57,163 nucleotides of DNA, taken from NCBI GenBank assembly GCA_012727955.1, contig JAAYGB010000004.1:1-57163 (forward strand), given 5' to 3'. The notes below the pieces were generated by a model that did no database searches, was not told the origin of the DNA, and saw only the letters and a program-made list of their open reading frames with translations. The position numbers and the translations under genes are program-made. Source of the DNA: Bacillota bacterium (lineage in GTDB: Bacteria; Bacillota; Limnochordia; DTU087; JAAYGB01). Shown one piece after another: positions 1-9,207 of this stretch (positions are counted from its first letter, which is position 1; each line of letters opens with the position of its first letter).

Positions 1-21
1 ACGTTGCCGAATACCTTTTAA

Positions 22-96
22 TCCTCGGTAGCTCAATGGTAGAGCACGCGGCTGTTAACCGTGTGGTTGTAGGTTCGAGTCCTACCCGGGGAGCCA
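22..96 (+). tRNA. tRNA-Asn (anticodon GTT)
   Basis: Cloverleaf with a 7-bp acceptor stem (TCCTCGG against CCGGGGA, one G-U pair), a D-arm, an anticodon loop with GTT at 54-56, and a T-arm with GGTTCGAGTCC. The 3' CCA is encoded at 94-96. A hairpin terminator follows directly. Confidence 0.97.
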
Positions 97-97
97 T

Positions 98-130
98 AAG
101 CATCGACCTTTGCGGTCGGTGCTTTTTTTA
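98..130 (+). terminator. Intrinsic terminator after tRNA-Asn
   Basis: An 11-bp stem, AAGCATCGACC against GGTCGGTGCTT, with a short TTTGC loop, followed by a run of T. It ends the tRNA-Asn transcript. Confidence 0.9.
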
Positions 131-255
131 TTGTGCTTCTCGAAGCCTTTGTACCCGGTAGAGCAGGATGCAACTTCGGGATGGGGTAATAATAAGTATG
201 GTGAAGGGAAAGTATTGCTTATTCAACTACCACGTAGGGACAGGAGGTGAAAGAT

Positions 256-894
256 GTGAAGAAGCTGACGGGAGTGTTGTGGGCACTGATGATAGTATCA
301 ATAGTAGCTACCGCACTGATTTACTCCCGATTGCCGGAGGAAGTTCCCCTCCATTGGAATTGGGAGGGTGAGGTGGATCGGGTTGGCGCAAAAAGCAATG
401 TGTGGATGACTGCTTTTCTGCCCGTCGCCATCTACTTGTTGATGCTGGTAGTCCCAAGGATTGATCCCCGCCGAGAGGCCTATCAAAAGCATCGAAGGGC
501 TTACAAGGTTGTGATGGCGGCCACAGTCCTCTTCTTAATTGGGCTGCACTGGTTGACGATAGCTGTGGCCAGTGGGTTGCCGGTAGATGTGTCGACTATA
601 GTTCGGATCGCCGTTGGTCTGTTGCTGATCATCATAGGATGGTATATGCCCCAAGTGCAGCACAACTATATGTTCGGAATCCGAACACCATGGACCTTGG
701 CCAGTTCCACTGTCTGGGAAAAGACCCATAAACATGGGGGATATGCCTTTGTGGTAGCTGGGGTGATCTTTGCCGTTACCGCCCTGATTCCCAGTAAAAT
801 CGGAGCTATAATTTCCTTCGGCGTCCTAATGCTGGTGACCATCGGTATTATGGTCTATTCCTATCTTCTCTATCGTCAGGAACAGAATCGGTAG
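256..894 (+). CDS. SdpI/DUF1648 family membrane protein
   Basis: 212-aa integral membrane protein. The N-terminal hydrophobic segment is followed by a DUF1648-type motif (LPEEVPLHWNWEGEVD), and the C-terminal half has an SdpI-like motif (MFGIRTPWTL...WEKTHKHGG, about 142-165) between transmembrane helices. SdpI in Bacillus subtilis gives immunity to the SdpC killing toxin and acts as a signal transducer. No sdpC-like toxin lies next to this copy, so an immunity role is not implied. The GTG at 256 is preferred because AGGAGGTGA at 242-250 sits at good spacing, while the longer frame starting at 247 begins inside that site. The gene stands alone and ends at a terminator. Confidence 0.85.
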   Translation: MKKLTGVLWALMIVSIVATALIYSRLPEEVPLHWNWEGEVDRVGAKSNVWMTAFLPVAIYLLMLVVPRIDPRREAYQKHRRAYKVVMAATVLFLIGLHWLTIAVASGLPVDVSTIVRIAVGLLLIIIGWYMPQVQHNYMFGIRTPWTLASSTVWEKTHKHGGYAFVVAGVIFAVTALIPSKIGAIISFGVLMLVTIGIMVYSYLLYRQEQNR

Positions 895-939
895 GTGCCA
901 GGACTAAGAAAGGCATATCCTTGGCAGGCTACAAACATC

Positions 940-971
940 AGCATCGGGTGGGTTATACCGATGCTCTTTTT
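940..971 (+). terminator. Intrinsic terminator after SdpI-like gene
   Basis: AGCATCGG (940-947) pairs with CCGATGCT (958-965) and is followed by CTTTTT. Confidence 0.85.
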
Positions 972-1046
972 ACGATTAAACCAGGAAGTAGCAGAAGCGC
1001 AGACAAGAATTGAGGAAATTCCTTAGCGGTGCTAGTAGGTGATGGA

Positions 1047-2771
1047 GTGAGGCGGTTGGGTATCAATAGGCGGATGATCCTAGCGGTGTTCTTGGTTTGT
1101 ATGGTAGTGGGAGTTGGACTGGGAGCCTGGGATGCCATCAAGAGATCGGGCTCAGGCGGCTTAGTAACTCCTTTTCCTCCCGATATGGCAGGTCCGGTGC
1201 AGGAGCTAATGGCGGAAATGACTGTTGAGGAAAAGGTTGGTCAGCTAATGGCCATCGGGATCGGTGGTCGGGAATTTGATGAAGCCACCCGCCGTATTCT
1301 CTCCCAGATCCGTCCCGGCGGAATAACCTTATTCTCACGGAACATATCCGATTCCCAACAGGTGACGGACCTAATTCAGCAATTGCAGAGGGAGTCTGAC
1401 ATTCCCCTATTCATCTCTGTGGACCAAGAGGGTGGCAGGGTTTCGAGGCTGCAGTTCGATGGAGTAGTCATGCCCAGCCAGATGGCAGTGGGCGCCACTC
1501 GCTCCCCGGAGCTTTCCTATGAGGTGGGCGGTGCCGTGGGCGCACATCTGCGCAGCCTGGGGATCAATATGAACTTTGCGCCGGTAATGGATGTTAACAA
1601 CAACCCTCGAAATCCTGTAATTGGAGATCGCTCCTACGGCGATACTCCTAGCTTAGTTGCTGAGTTGGGAACCCAGTACATAAGGGGATTGCAGTCTGCC
1701 GATGTGTTGGCAGTGGCGAAGCACTTTCCCGGTCATGGCGACACCACCGTTGATTCCCATATAGGGTTACCTAGTGTTCCCTTTGACCGAGAACGACTGG
1801 ATACCGTCGAACTGGTGCCCTTCAAAGCCGCTGCGGAAACCGATATTGGGGGGATCATGTCGGCCCATATCGTCTTTTCTGCCCTGGATTCCAGCCGTGT
1901 CCCGGCAACGGTCTCTCGGCCCATCCTTACGGGAATCCTGCGAGAGGAATGGGGATACGATGGTTTGATTGTCACCGACGATCTGGAAATGAAGGCAGTG
2001 TCGGAGCGATATGGGGCCATGGCTGGGGTGAAAGCAGTTGAGGCTGGCGCCGATCTGATCCTGGTCTGTCACACTCCTAGCTTCCAGACCCAGGTGTATG
2101 AACAACTCCTGGCTGCTGTTAGGGAAGGGCGCATTAGTCAGACGCGACTGAACCAGTCAGTGGAAAGGATCCTTCGGGCGAAGGAACGGGTGGGATTGTT
2201 GGCAGAGTCTGGATTTAGCCCAGGGAATGAAGCCCAACAGAAACGTACCTGGCACCAGGTGCAGGCAGTGGCCCAGAAGGTGGCCGATCATAGTGTAACG
2301 GTGGCCAAGGATGAGGCAGGCTTGATCCCCTTGCAGAGGGGACAGAGGGTTTTAGTTATTTCCCCTCGGCGCAACCCGCCCTTTGATCCCAGCCAGTTGG
2401 GCAGTAGACTGAGACAGTACAGCCAACAGCTGGGAACCCAAATGACTATTACCCCCCAAGTAATCGATGAGACGGTGGCGATTAGTACTCTGTTGGGACA
2501 GGCTAAGGCTTGCGATGTCGTGGTTCTAGTCACCGACAATGCCATTGGCTCAAGGTACCAGACCCAGCTTTACCAGAGCCTTCGGGATGCCGGTGTACCC
2601 TTGATCCTGGTGGCAACGGGAGCGCCCTATGATGGTAATTACCTCTGGGGATTGAAGACCTTTATTGCGATGTACACTCCGACGGCGGAGGCTGTGGATG
2701 CCACCGCCAGGATCTTGTTGGGGGAGGCTCCTGCAAGGGGGAAGCTGCCGGTTTCCCTAGAATTTCCGTGA
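1047..2771 (+). CDS. nagZ: Glycoside hydrolase family 3, beta-N-acetylhexosaminidase (NagZ type)
   Basis: About 574 aa. It is predicted to remove terminal beta-linked N-acetylglucosamine from peptidoglycan fragments. A basic N-terminus and one hydrophobic segment (about residues 10-27) suggest export or membrane anchoring. The GH3 TIM barrel carries VDQEGGRVSRL, the NagZ-type loop KHFPGHGDT (near 224) and the nucleophile region VTDDLEMKA (near 310). A C-terminal alpha/beta domain follows (about 400-574), so this is the two-domain Bacillus form rather than the short E. coli form. GTG 1047 is chosen for GGTGATGG just upstream; GTG 1029 is the alternative. The gene shares a bidirectional terminator with the convergent regulator. 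Confidence 0.92.
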   Translation: MRRLGINRRMILAVFLVCMVVGVGLGAWDAIKRSGSGGLVTPFPPDMAGPVQELMAEMTVEEKVGQLMAIGIGGREFDEATRRILSQIRPGGITLFSRNISDSQQVTDLIQQLQRESDIPLFISVDQEGGRVSRLQFDGVVMPSQMAVGATRSPELSYEVGGAVGAHLRSLGINMNFAPVMDVNNNPRNPVIGDRSYGDTPSLVAELGTQYIRGLQSADVLAVAKHFPGHGDTTVDSHIGLPSVPFDRERLDTVELVPFKAAAETDIGGIMSAHIVFSALDSSRVPATVSRPILTGILREEWGYDGLIVTDDLEMKAVSERYGAMAGVKAVEAGADLILVCHTPSFQTQVYEQLLAAVREGRISQTRLNQSVERILRAKERVGLLAESGFSPGNEAQQKRTWHQVQAVAQKVADHSVTVAKDEAGLIPLQRGQRVLVISPRRNPPFDPSQLGSRLRQYSQQLGTQMTITPQVIDETVAISTLLGQAKACDVVVLVTDNAIGSRYQTQLYQSLRDAGVPLILVATGAPYDGNYLWGLKTFIAMYTPTAEAVDATARILLGEAPARGKLPVSLEFP

Positions 2772-2782
2772 TCTAGAAGGCA

Positions 2783-2817
2783 AAAGCGGCGATTTGCACC
2801 AGGCAGATCGCCGCTTT
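2783..2817. terminator. Bidirectional terminator
   Basis: AAAGCGGCGAT (2783-2793) pairs perfectly with ATCGCCGCTTT (2807-2817). A/T flanks on both sides suit termination of both convergent genes, the GH3 gene and the HTH-TPR gene. Confidence 0.75.
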
Positions 2818-2836
2818 AGTTATTGGCTGCTATAGA

Positions 2837-4141
2837 TTATGGAGTGATACTTCGATACAGCTCCAAGGATTTACGCAGGTACTCGGCGGCTGTCTCATCC
2901 TGGCCCAAGGCGGTGTAGGTGTCCGCCAGTTCCGAGTACAATTCTGCTTGCAATTGCTTTGAAGTCTGAGTTGAGTTCTCATCGCCTTCTAGCCCCTGCA
3001 GCACTGTTAGGCTGTCGGCGGTCTTGCCAGCTAGTCTTAGGTATTTACCCACCCGGACTCCAGCCTGGAGGGTTTGCTCGGGACCTTGGGCAAATTCTCG
3101 GGCCGTTTCCATCAGCTCTAAGGCCTCGGTGAAGTTCCTGTGATTGGCCGCGATTTCCGCCAGGAGCAAATGTCCCAGATAGGTTTCTTGGGGATACACC
3201 CAAAACTGGAGGGTATTCAAGGCATCCCGCAGTTGGCTCTCCATTCCCTCCACCGCTCCTAGGCGAATGCTGATATCCACCGAGAGAATTTGACACCTAG
3301 CTTCTTCCTGCTGATTGTCGATACCTTGATAAAAGGCTGCTGCCTTCGACAGAAAGCTCAGGGCTCGGTCCAAATCCCCTTCATCCCGATATAATAGGCC
3401 TATCTCCGTTACGACCTGTCCATATCTGACAAAGGTCTTGTACTGCAGACAGGTCTCCCAGGCCCTTTGCAGGCTTTCTAGGGCCTTGGCTGGTTCCTGT
3501 CTTTGGCGGTGAATTAGTCCCAAATGGAGCTGGGCAAAGACGCTCCAAAAGCCAGTATCGCCCTCTGTAGGCTCCAGCATGTCATTGGCCTTACTTAAGA
3601 GCTCTATAGCCTTGTCTAAGTGGCCTTGGGTATAATAGAGGAGCCCCGCTTCAATTCCTGCCTTCGCGGCGCTGTGGCGATCACAGACTGAAGCAAAGCC
3701 ATCCATTGCTCGCAGATATTGGTCCAATGCCAGCTGGTAATTCTCCATCGCCGCCGCGGTACGAGCGATATAGGTGAGGATTCGACACCGCAGGTGGGTG
3801 GATTCAGTAGCGACTAGTTCCAGCGCTTCCTGGTAATATTGGTGCGCGTCCTGCGGCAGTTTGTTTTCCTCAAGTTTTTGGGCTAAGGTAATGAGATGGA
3901 AAACCTTTTCTGGAATTTGCGGAGTGGTAGTTGGTGTTGGGTCTTCGAGAAAATAACTAACGGGCTTTCCCAGTCGTTCTGCCATGATTTGCAGGCTCTT
4001 GAGAGAAGGTTTGGCGCTGTCCTTTTCAATCTGACTGATGAAACTTTTGGTAAAGTGCGGTTCAGCCAACTGCTGTTGCGTTAGTCCCTTGGCCTTGCGT
4101 AAAGCCCTTATTTTCTGTCCCAGTGTCTGTCGGGCCGACAT
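2837..4141 (-). CDS. HTH-TPR transcriptional regulator (Xre-type, RNPP-like architecture)
   Basis: 434 aa. Residues about 8-62 form a cro/C1-type helix-turn-helix (GQKIRALRKAKGLTQQQLAE, then FTKSFISQIE). Residues about 75-430 are helical repeats with TPR character (for example LDQYLRAMDGF, LDKAIELLSKAN, LDRALSFLSKAAAFY). This layout matches regulators whose TPR domain binds a peptide or partner protein, such as the PlcR/Rap-like group. The gene is divergent from the decarboxylase at 4313 with a shared 171-bp intergenic region, so control of that gene or self-control is a reasonable inference. AAGGGGG precedes the ATG at a spacing of about 8. The ligand is unknown. Confidence 0.85.
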   Translation of the reverse strand: MSARQTLGQKIRALRKAKGLTQQQLAEPHFTKSFISQIEKDSAKPSLKSLQIMAERLGKPVSYFLEDPTPTTTPQIPEKVFHLITLAQKLEENKLPQDAHQYYQEALELVATESTHLRCRILTYIARTAAAMENYQLALDQYLRAMDGFASVCDRHSAAKAGIEAGLLYYTQGHLDKAIELLSKANDMLEPTEGDTGFWSVFAQLHLGLIHRQRQEPAKALESLQRAWETCLQYKTFVRYGQVVTEIGLLYRDEGDLDRALSFLSKAAAFYQGIDNQQEEARCQILSVDISIRLGAVEGMESQLRDALNTLQFWVYPQETYLGHLLLAEIAANHRNFTEALELMETAREFAQGPEQTLQAGVRVGKYLRLAGKTADSLTVLQGLEGDENSTQTSKQLQAELYSELADTYTALGQDETAAEYLRKSLELYRSITP

Positions 4142-4220
4142 AGCGTGTTCCCCCTTAATGGACAGCTATCGTTATATTTCACATTACCACATGGTGGGAA
4201 AGTGGTCAATTTGCAATGGA

Positions 4221-4249
4221 TTGTTTTCCCTTCCATGTTAAGGTAAGAT
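4221..4249 (+). promoter_or_regulatory. Candidate sigma-A promoter for the decarboxylase gene
   Basis: TTGTTT (4221-4226), a 17-bp spacer and TAAGAT (4244-4249), about 60 bp upstream of the ATG at 4313. Lies between the two divergent genes. Confidence 0.5.
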
Positions 4250-4312
4250 TAATTGGAATTAGCATACCGTTGACTTTTCTGGTAAAAAATTCAGTTGGAA
4301 GATGTGAGCTAG

Positions 4313-5827
4313 ATGACTAGAGAGCTAAAACCAGATCAAAGCCAAGCACCCCTCTATGATGGGATTGTTGCCTATGCCAATTCCGCTGTCATCCCCTTCC
4401 ATACCCCGGGACATAAATTGGGAAGGGGTCGGCAGATGCCCAACCTAATTCAGGCCCTGGGTACCAAAGCCTTGGCCATGGATGCCTCCGATGAGGTGGA
4501 GGCGATTGGGGTCGACCATGAGGTGAATGCTTTGCGGGCTGAGGCGGAGCAGTTGCTGGCAAAGGCCTATGGTGCTTCCCGAAGCTTTTTCCTCGTCAAC
4601 GGGACCAGTCAAGGGATCCAGGCGGCCTTCTTAGCCCTGGGATCTGTCGGTGGGGCGGAGAAGTCCTTCCGAAAGGGTCATCGGGTATTGGTGCCTCGTA
4701 ACAGTCATGTCAGTGTGTATCAAGGGCTGCTGTTGTCGGGATTAGAGCCGGAGTTCATCCCCTTTCGCTATGATGCTCAGTGGGGAATCACCTTGCCGCC
4801 GACCCCGGAGACAATTACCCAACGGTTGCAGGAAGGTGGCTCCTATCAAGGGGTTCTGGTCACCAGACCGGACTATGTTGGGCTGTGTCTGGATTTGGAA
4901 CCTGTGGTGTCAGAGGCTCATCAGAGGAGAGTGCCGGTAATTGTCGACGAAGCCCATGGCCCCCATATGGCCTTTAGCTCGCTTTTACCGTCCCAAAGCC
5001 TTGATTTGGGAGCAGACCTTGTGGTTCAAAGTCCCCATAAGTTGGGCGGAGCCCTGACCGGCGGCTCCTACCTGCATGTTCGAGGGGGATATATTTGCCC
5101 CCAAAGGGTGGCCGATGCCCTGGCATTGATCACCAGTACCAGTCCCTCTCATCTACTCCTGGCTTCCTTGGATGAAGCTCGGAGGCAGTTGGCTACCACT
5201 GGCTCTCAGTGGCTCAAGGAGACGATAGAGTTGGCGGAATATGCCCGCCAGGCCATCAATCAGACGGGGGACTTGCGGTGTATGGATAGCCACCAGGCTC
5301 GCGCCTTGGCCGTGGACTATGACCCGACGAAGTTGTTGGTGGATGTCTCTGCTTTAGGTCTAAGCGGCAGCAGAGCCGAGGAAATACTGCGCCGGGAATT
5401 TGGGATCCAGGTGGAGATGGCTACCACCAATTGCATCCTGGCGCTAATCACCATTGGCGATACCCCAGAGACCGTTAACCAGCTGATCACTGCGCTTGGA
5501 AAGTTAAGGGGCTACAGGGCTCTCGGAGAGGAGGGCTCCCAAAGGCTCCAGGAGCAGACTCTGCAAAGTTGGCCCCAGCCCCAAGCCAGTGAGCTGTCGG
5601 CCCAGGGGGCATACTGGTCTGACAAGGAGCCGGTGGAGTACATCGCCAGTGTAGGTCGGATCGCCGCGGAGTGGGTGATTCCCTACCCTCCAGGGATTCC
5701 ATTGTTGGCTCCAGGGGAACTGATTACCGTCGAGATTGTCGATTATCTCCAGGAGCTTCAGGCCTGTGGGGTGAGCATTAGGGGCCTATCGGGTCCTGAC
5801 GGCAATTTGCTTCCAGTGGTTGTCTAG
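4313..5827 (+). CDS. PLP-dependent Orn/Lys/Arg decarboxylase (SpeA/YaaO type)
   Basis: 504 aa, a fold-I PLP enzyme of the major Orn/Lys/Arg decarboxylase family in its short Bacillus-like form. Visible features are the N-terminal signature FHTPGHKLGRG, the loop NGTSQGIQAA, the cofactor aspartate region VDEAHGPH, and the PLP-binding lysine in SPHKLGGALTGG (Lys 243). The C-terminal domain ends with the family motif YPPGIPLLAPGE. Arginine decarboxylase (agmatine formation) is favoured because agmatinase and spermidine synthase lie at 42627-44394. Lysine or ornithine cannot be excluded. In B. subtilis the homologue yaaO also lies just upstream of tmk, so its position is conserved. Confidence 0.88.
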   Translation: MTRELKPDQSQAPLYDGIVAYANSAVIPFHTPGHKLGRGRQMPNLIQALGTKALAMDASDEVEAIGVDHEVNALRAEAEQLLAKAYGASRSFFLVNGTSQGIQAAFLALGSVGGAEKSFRKGHRVLVPRNSHVSVYQGLLLSGLEPEFIPFRYDAQWGITLPPTPETITQRLQEGGSYQGVLVTRPDYVGLCLDLEPVVSEAHQRRVPVIVDEAHGPHMAFSSLLPSQSLDLGADLVVQSPHKLGGALTGGSYLHVRGGYICPQRVADALALITSTSPSHLLLASLDEARRQLATTGSQWLKETIELAEYARQAINQTGDLRCMDSHQARALAVDYDPTKLLVDVSALGLSGSRAEEILRREFGIQVEMATTNCILALITIGDTPETVNQLITALGKLRGYRALGEEGSQRLQEQTLQSWPQPQASELSAQGAYWSDKEPVEYIASVGRIAAEWVIPYPPGIPLLAPGELITVEIVDYLQELQACGVSIRGLSGPDGNLLPVVV

Positions 5828-5904
5828 GGTACCATGGGTTGAGAAAGAAGCTTTTGGGGAAAATAATACCAAGTATTTCAGGAAAGGGCCACTATAGGGG
5901 GTGG

Positions 5905-7578
5905 ATGTCGTTGCCGGAAAGGGAAGGACAAAGGGAACAAAATCTTGCGGAAACAAGGTCCTCACAGCAGCAGTGGACGACCACCGACAATTTAGTCGAG
6001 ATGTTTGACGTTCTACCCCGAGAGATTAGGGAAAGACTGCAGGAGCTTCCCCGTCGGGAAGAGCTGGTAGAAATAATCTTGGATCTAGGGCGCAAACCGG
6101 AGGCCCGTTGGGCCGATAGCTGGGAGTACTTATCGGATACCGAGGTGACCAAAGCCGATTTGGAATACGTCCTGCAGCATATCGGTGAATTTGGCTCCGA
6201 TAACCGGGCCGGAATTGAGCGCACCTTGCATAGAATATCATGCATTCGTAATCGTCAAAATGAAGTGGTGGGACTGACCTGCCGCATTGGCCGGGCAGTC
6301 TACGGTACCATCGATATCCTCCGGGATGTGATTGAAACGGGAAAGAGTGTTCTGTTGCTGGGGCGGCCCGGTGTGGGCAAGACCACGATGCTGCGAGAGG
6401 TGGCTCGGGTCTTGGCGGGAGAGTTTCAGCGCCGGGTAGTGGTGGTGGATACTTCCAATGAAATTGCCGGTGACGGTGATGTACCCCATCCTGCCATCGG
6501 CCGGGCCCGGCGGATGCAAGTGCCCTACGGCAAGGAACAGGCCAGTGTGATGATCGAGGCGGTGGAAAATCATATGCCGGAAGTGATCGTCATCGATGAA
6601 ATCGGCACGGAATCGGAAGCTCAGGCCGCCAGAACTATAGCGGAGCGAGGCGTACAACTGATTGCCACAGCCCACGGCAACACCCTGGCCAACCTGGTGA
6701 TGAACCCCACCTTAAGCGACTTGGTCGGGGGAATCCAAGCGGTGACTCTCGGTGATGAAGAGGCACGAAAACGGGGCTCGCAGAAAACGGTGTTGGAACG
6801 CAAAGCCCCTCCTACCTTTGACGCTGTGGTGGAGATTCAGGATAAGGATACTCTGGCCATCCATCCCGACGTGGCCTTTACCGTCGATATGTGGTTGCGG
6901 GGAGTTATGCCAGAACCAGAGGTGAGACAGCGGACCGCTGACGGGGAGTACGTGGTGGTACAAGGGGCCCACGAGGTTCCGGTCCTGTCCGATGGTGACG
7001 ACGACACCAACGGTATTCTTGAACCAAGGGCCAGTAGGCACCAAGATTATGTCGTGGATGATCCCGTTGGTGGGCATCTGGTTGACACCATAGATTTGGG
7101 ATGCGATGGTCCCAAAGTTAGGATCTTTCCCTATGCCGTGAGTCGAAACCACTTGCGGAGGGCCTTACAGGGTCTGGAAGACAAAATCCAAATAGTTAAT
7201 ACCCTAGATGAGGCAGACCTGGCTTTGACTGTTAAAGGACAATACCGAAAGATGCCGAAGAAGTTAAAAGAAATGCACAACCATGGCTTGCCCGTGGAAG
7301 TAATTCGCAGTAACACCTTTGCGCAAGTTCAGGAGTTTGTGCGTCGATTGCTTCATGACAGAGGCTCTTCCGCGGAAACGGAAGCCCTGGTGGAAGCCGA
7401 AAGAGCGGTGCATCTGGTTCAGCTGAAAAATGAACCCTTGGTGTTAAGACCGCAAAATGCATATATCCGTCGGTTACAACACCAGCTAATCGAAAGGGCT
7501 CAGTTGGCCTCCACCAGCGTGGGTGAGGAGCCCCATCGAAGTGTGAAGGTACTACCCACTTCCATTGCAGATTGGTAG
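5905..7578 (+). CDS. R3H domain AAA ATPase, SpoIIIAA/Ycf45-like
   Basis: About 557 aa. The central RecA/SpoIIIAA-like ATPase has a Walker A loop GRPGVGKTTMLREV (about 153-166), a Walker B region VIVIDEIGTESEAQAA, and the sensor TAHGN. The C-terminal part has an R-x3-H motif (RRLQH) followed by SVGEEPHRSVKV, typical of R3H single-stranded nucleic acid-binding domains in this family, which includes the plastid protein Ycf45. The cellular role is not established. ATG 5905 and TTG 5911 both lie next to AGGGGGTGG at 5896-5904. A TTG at 5839 is the far upstream limit. It lies between the decarboxylase and tmk, probably co-transcribed with both. Confidence 0.85.
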   Translation: MSLPEREGQREQNLAETRSSQQQWTTTDNLVEMFDVLPREIRERLQELPRREELVEIILDLGRKPEARWADSWEYLSDTEVTKADLEYVLQHIGEFGSDNRAGIERTLHRISCIRNRQNEVVGLTCRIGRAVYGTIDILRDVIETGKSVLLLGRPGVGKTTMLREVARVLAGEFQRRVVVVDTSNEIAGDGDVPHPAIGRARRMQVPYGKEQASVMIEAVENHMPEVIVIDEIGTESEAQAARTIAERGVQLIATAHGNTLANLVMNPTLSDLVGGIQAVTLGDEEARKRGSQKTVLERKAPPTFDAVVEIQDKDTLAIHPDVAFTVDMWLRGVMPEPEVRQRTADGEYVVVQGAHEVPVLSDGDDDTNGILEPRASRHQDYVVDDPVGGHLVDTIDLGCDGPKVRIFPYAVSRNHLRRALQGLEDKIQIVNTLDEADLALTVKGQYRKMPKKLKEMHNHGLPVEVIRSNTFAQVQEFVRRLLHDRGSSAETEALVEAERAVHLVQLKNEPLVLRPQNAYIRRLQHQLIERAQLASTSVGEEPHRSVKVLPTSIADW

Positions 7579-7612
7579 TCGTAGTTGCGAGAGTAGGAAG
7601 GATTGGACGACG

Positions 7613-8242
7613 TTGTTTATTACCTTTGAAGGACTCGATGGTACCGGTAAGACGACCCATGGTCAGCTGTTGGTTGGGTGGCTAAATTCTCTGGGAAAGA
7701 CTGCCCTATATACTCGGGAGCCGGGGGGGACCAAACTGGGGGTCAGCCTGAGGCGAATTCTGTTAGACAGTCAGGAGTATCAAGTGGTGCCGGCAGCCGA
7801 GGTGCTGTTGATGGCAGCGGATCGGGCGCAACATGTCCAAGAGGTCATCGCTCCGGCACTAGCCCAAGGACAGATCGTGGTCTGTGATCGGTACGTGGAT
7901 TCCAGCCTTGCCTACCAGGGTTTTGGCCTGGGCTATCCGCTGGAGTCTGTGCAAAGGGTTAACGTTATTGCCACCGAGGGGTTGGTACCGGACATAACCT
8001 TTTGGCTCGATGCGACCACAGAGGAACTTACCGGTCGCTTGCAGAGAAGGGAGTCAGGAGCCGACAAGATTGAAGACCGAGGCCGAGGATTTCACGAGCG
8101 GGTACGAGCAGGATACCATCACTTGATCGCCCAAGAGCCAGAGAGATTTTGTGTGGTCAATGTTGGTAAGAGAAAAGTCAGCGACGTCCAAGAGGAAATT
8201 CGAGCAGTTGTCAAAGAACGCCTCGGTTTGAAGTTAGAATAA
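7613..8242 (+). CDS. tmk: Thymidylate kinase
   Basis: 209 aa. It phosphorylates dTMP to dTDP. The P-loop FEGLDGTGKTT is at the N-terminus, the DRY motif appears as VVCDRYVDSSLAYQG, and the LID region carries basic residues (RRESGADK). TTG 7613 is chosen because it gives the usual short N-terminus and has AGGAAGGA upstream. An ATG at 7565 would overlap the previous gene and add 16 unusual residues. It is the first gene of the conserved tmk-to-ricT run. Confidence 0.95.
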   Translation: MFITFEGLDGTGKTTHGQLLVGWLNSLGKTALYTREPGGTKLGVSLRRILLDSQEYQVVPAAEVLLMAADRAQHVQEVIAPALAQGQIVVCDRYVDSSLAYQGFGLGYPLESVQRVNVIATEGLVPDITFWLDATTEELTGRLQRRESGADKIEDRGRGFHERVRAGYHHLIAQEPERFCVVNVGKRKVSDVQEEIRAVVKERLGLKLE

Positions 8243-8314
8243 AGTGTCTGCACCTTTTACACCGGTCATCGTCGAGGTTTCCGAGTGTAAGATTCTAAAA
8301 GGGAGGGTGCCAAG

Positions 8315-8644
8315 GTGAAGCTAATTGTAGCGGTGGTTCAGGATCAAGATGTTAATCGGTTGGTGGAAGAATTGTTGGAAGCGGGTTTCGCGTCCACAAA
8401 ACTGGCCAGTACAGGAGGATTTCTCAAGGAAGGTAACACAACTCTATTGATTGGTGTGGAAGAGGACCAGTTAGATCAAGTCATGGATATCATTCGCCAG
8501 ACTTGCAAGGCTCGAAAACAACTGATTACCCCATTAGCTGCAGTAGGACGTTCCATTAGCGCCTTCATTCCTCGCCCTGTGGAAGTAACCGTTGGTGGAG
8601 CTACGATCTTTATTCTCGACGTAGACCAGTTTGAAAAGATCTAG
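8315..8644 (+). CDS. darA: Cyclic di-AMP receptor (DarA/PstA, YaaQ)
   Basis: 109 aa, the usual length. This PII-like trimeric protein binds c-di-AMP in Bacillus, Listeria and Staphylococcus. It begins MKLIVAVVQDQD and keeps the STGGFLKEGNTTLLIG stretch associated with the ligand loops. GGGAGGGTG precedes the GTG start. The place between tmk and yaaR is the same as in B. subtilis. Its downstream partner is unknown in general. Confidence 0.93.
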   Translation: MKLIVAVVQDQDVNRLVEELLEAGFASTKLASTGGFLKEGNTTLLIGVEEDQLDQVMDIIRQTCKARKQLITPLAAVGRSISAFIPRPVEVTVGGATIFILDVDQFEKI

Positions 8645-8680
8645 CCGGAAGCTAAATCAAAATGAGGCGATGAGCGGTAG

Positions 8681-9133
8681 ATGAAAGTAGGCAAAAGTGC
8701 AAGGCAAGCTACGGAGAGGGGAAAGGGGCGAAGTACACGCCCAGCAGGCCGAATGGTCCAAGGGAGAGGGGTCTTTTTTGCCACCCTGGAGGCCGTTGAG
8801 GAAAAAAGGGTGGAAGAGGCATTATCCGTAGCTTTGGACGAGGTAGACAAGGCAGCGCAACACTTTGTTAAGTCGCCTACCTTCGCCAATCTGCGGCGAT
8901 ACCGCACCCTAGTTCAGCAGTTTATTGGCACCGCGGTTAAGGTGAGTTATCGTGTCCAGCGGCAGTCTACCTTTGACCCTTACGGCAATAGGAGAGTGTA
9001 TAGGATCGTCCAGATTGTCAATCAGCAATTGGATGAAATGACGCAGATGGTTTTGCAGCGTCATGCGCCGATTCTTGAATTAGTAAGAAGGCTTGATGAA
9101 ATCAGAGGCCTCTTGTGTGACATATATCAGTAG
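8681..9133 (+). CDS. YaaR family protein (DUF327)
   Basis: 150 aa, helical, basic N-terminus. Family features are the segment around FVKSPTFANLRRYRTL and the C-terminal DEIRGLLCDIYQ. The B. subtilis orthologue yaaR holds the same place before holB. No function is known. Confidence 0.85.
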   Translation: MKVGKSARQATERGKGRSTRPAGRMVQGRGVFFATLEAVEEKRVEEALSVALDEVDKAAQHFVKSPTFANLRRYRTLVQQFIGTAVKVSYRVQRQSTFDPYGNRRVYRIVQIVNQQLDEMTQMVLQRHAPILELVRRLDEIRGLLCDIYQ

Positions 9134-9207
9134 ATGAGATTTCTGGGCGGGACCCCTATGGTCTCGCCTTGCTAATCTCCGGAGACAAATTTTGGGGTGA
9201 ATGTGCC

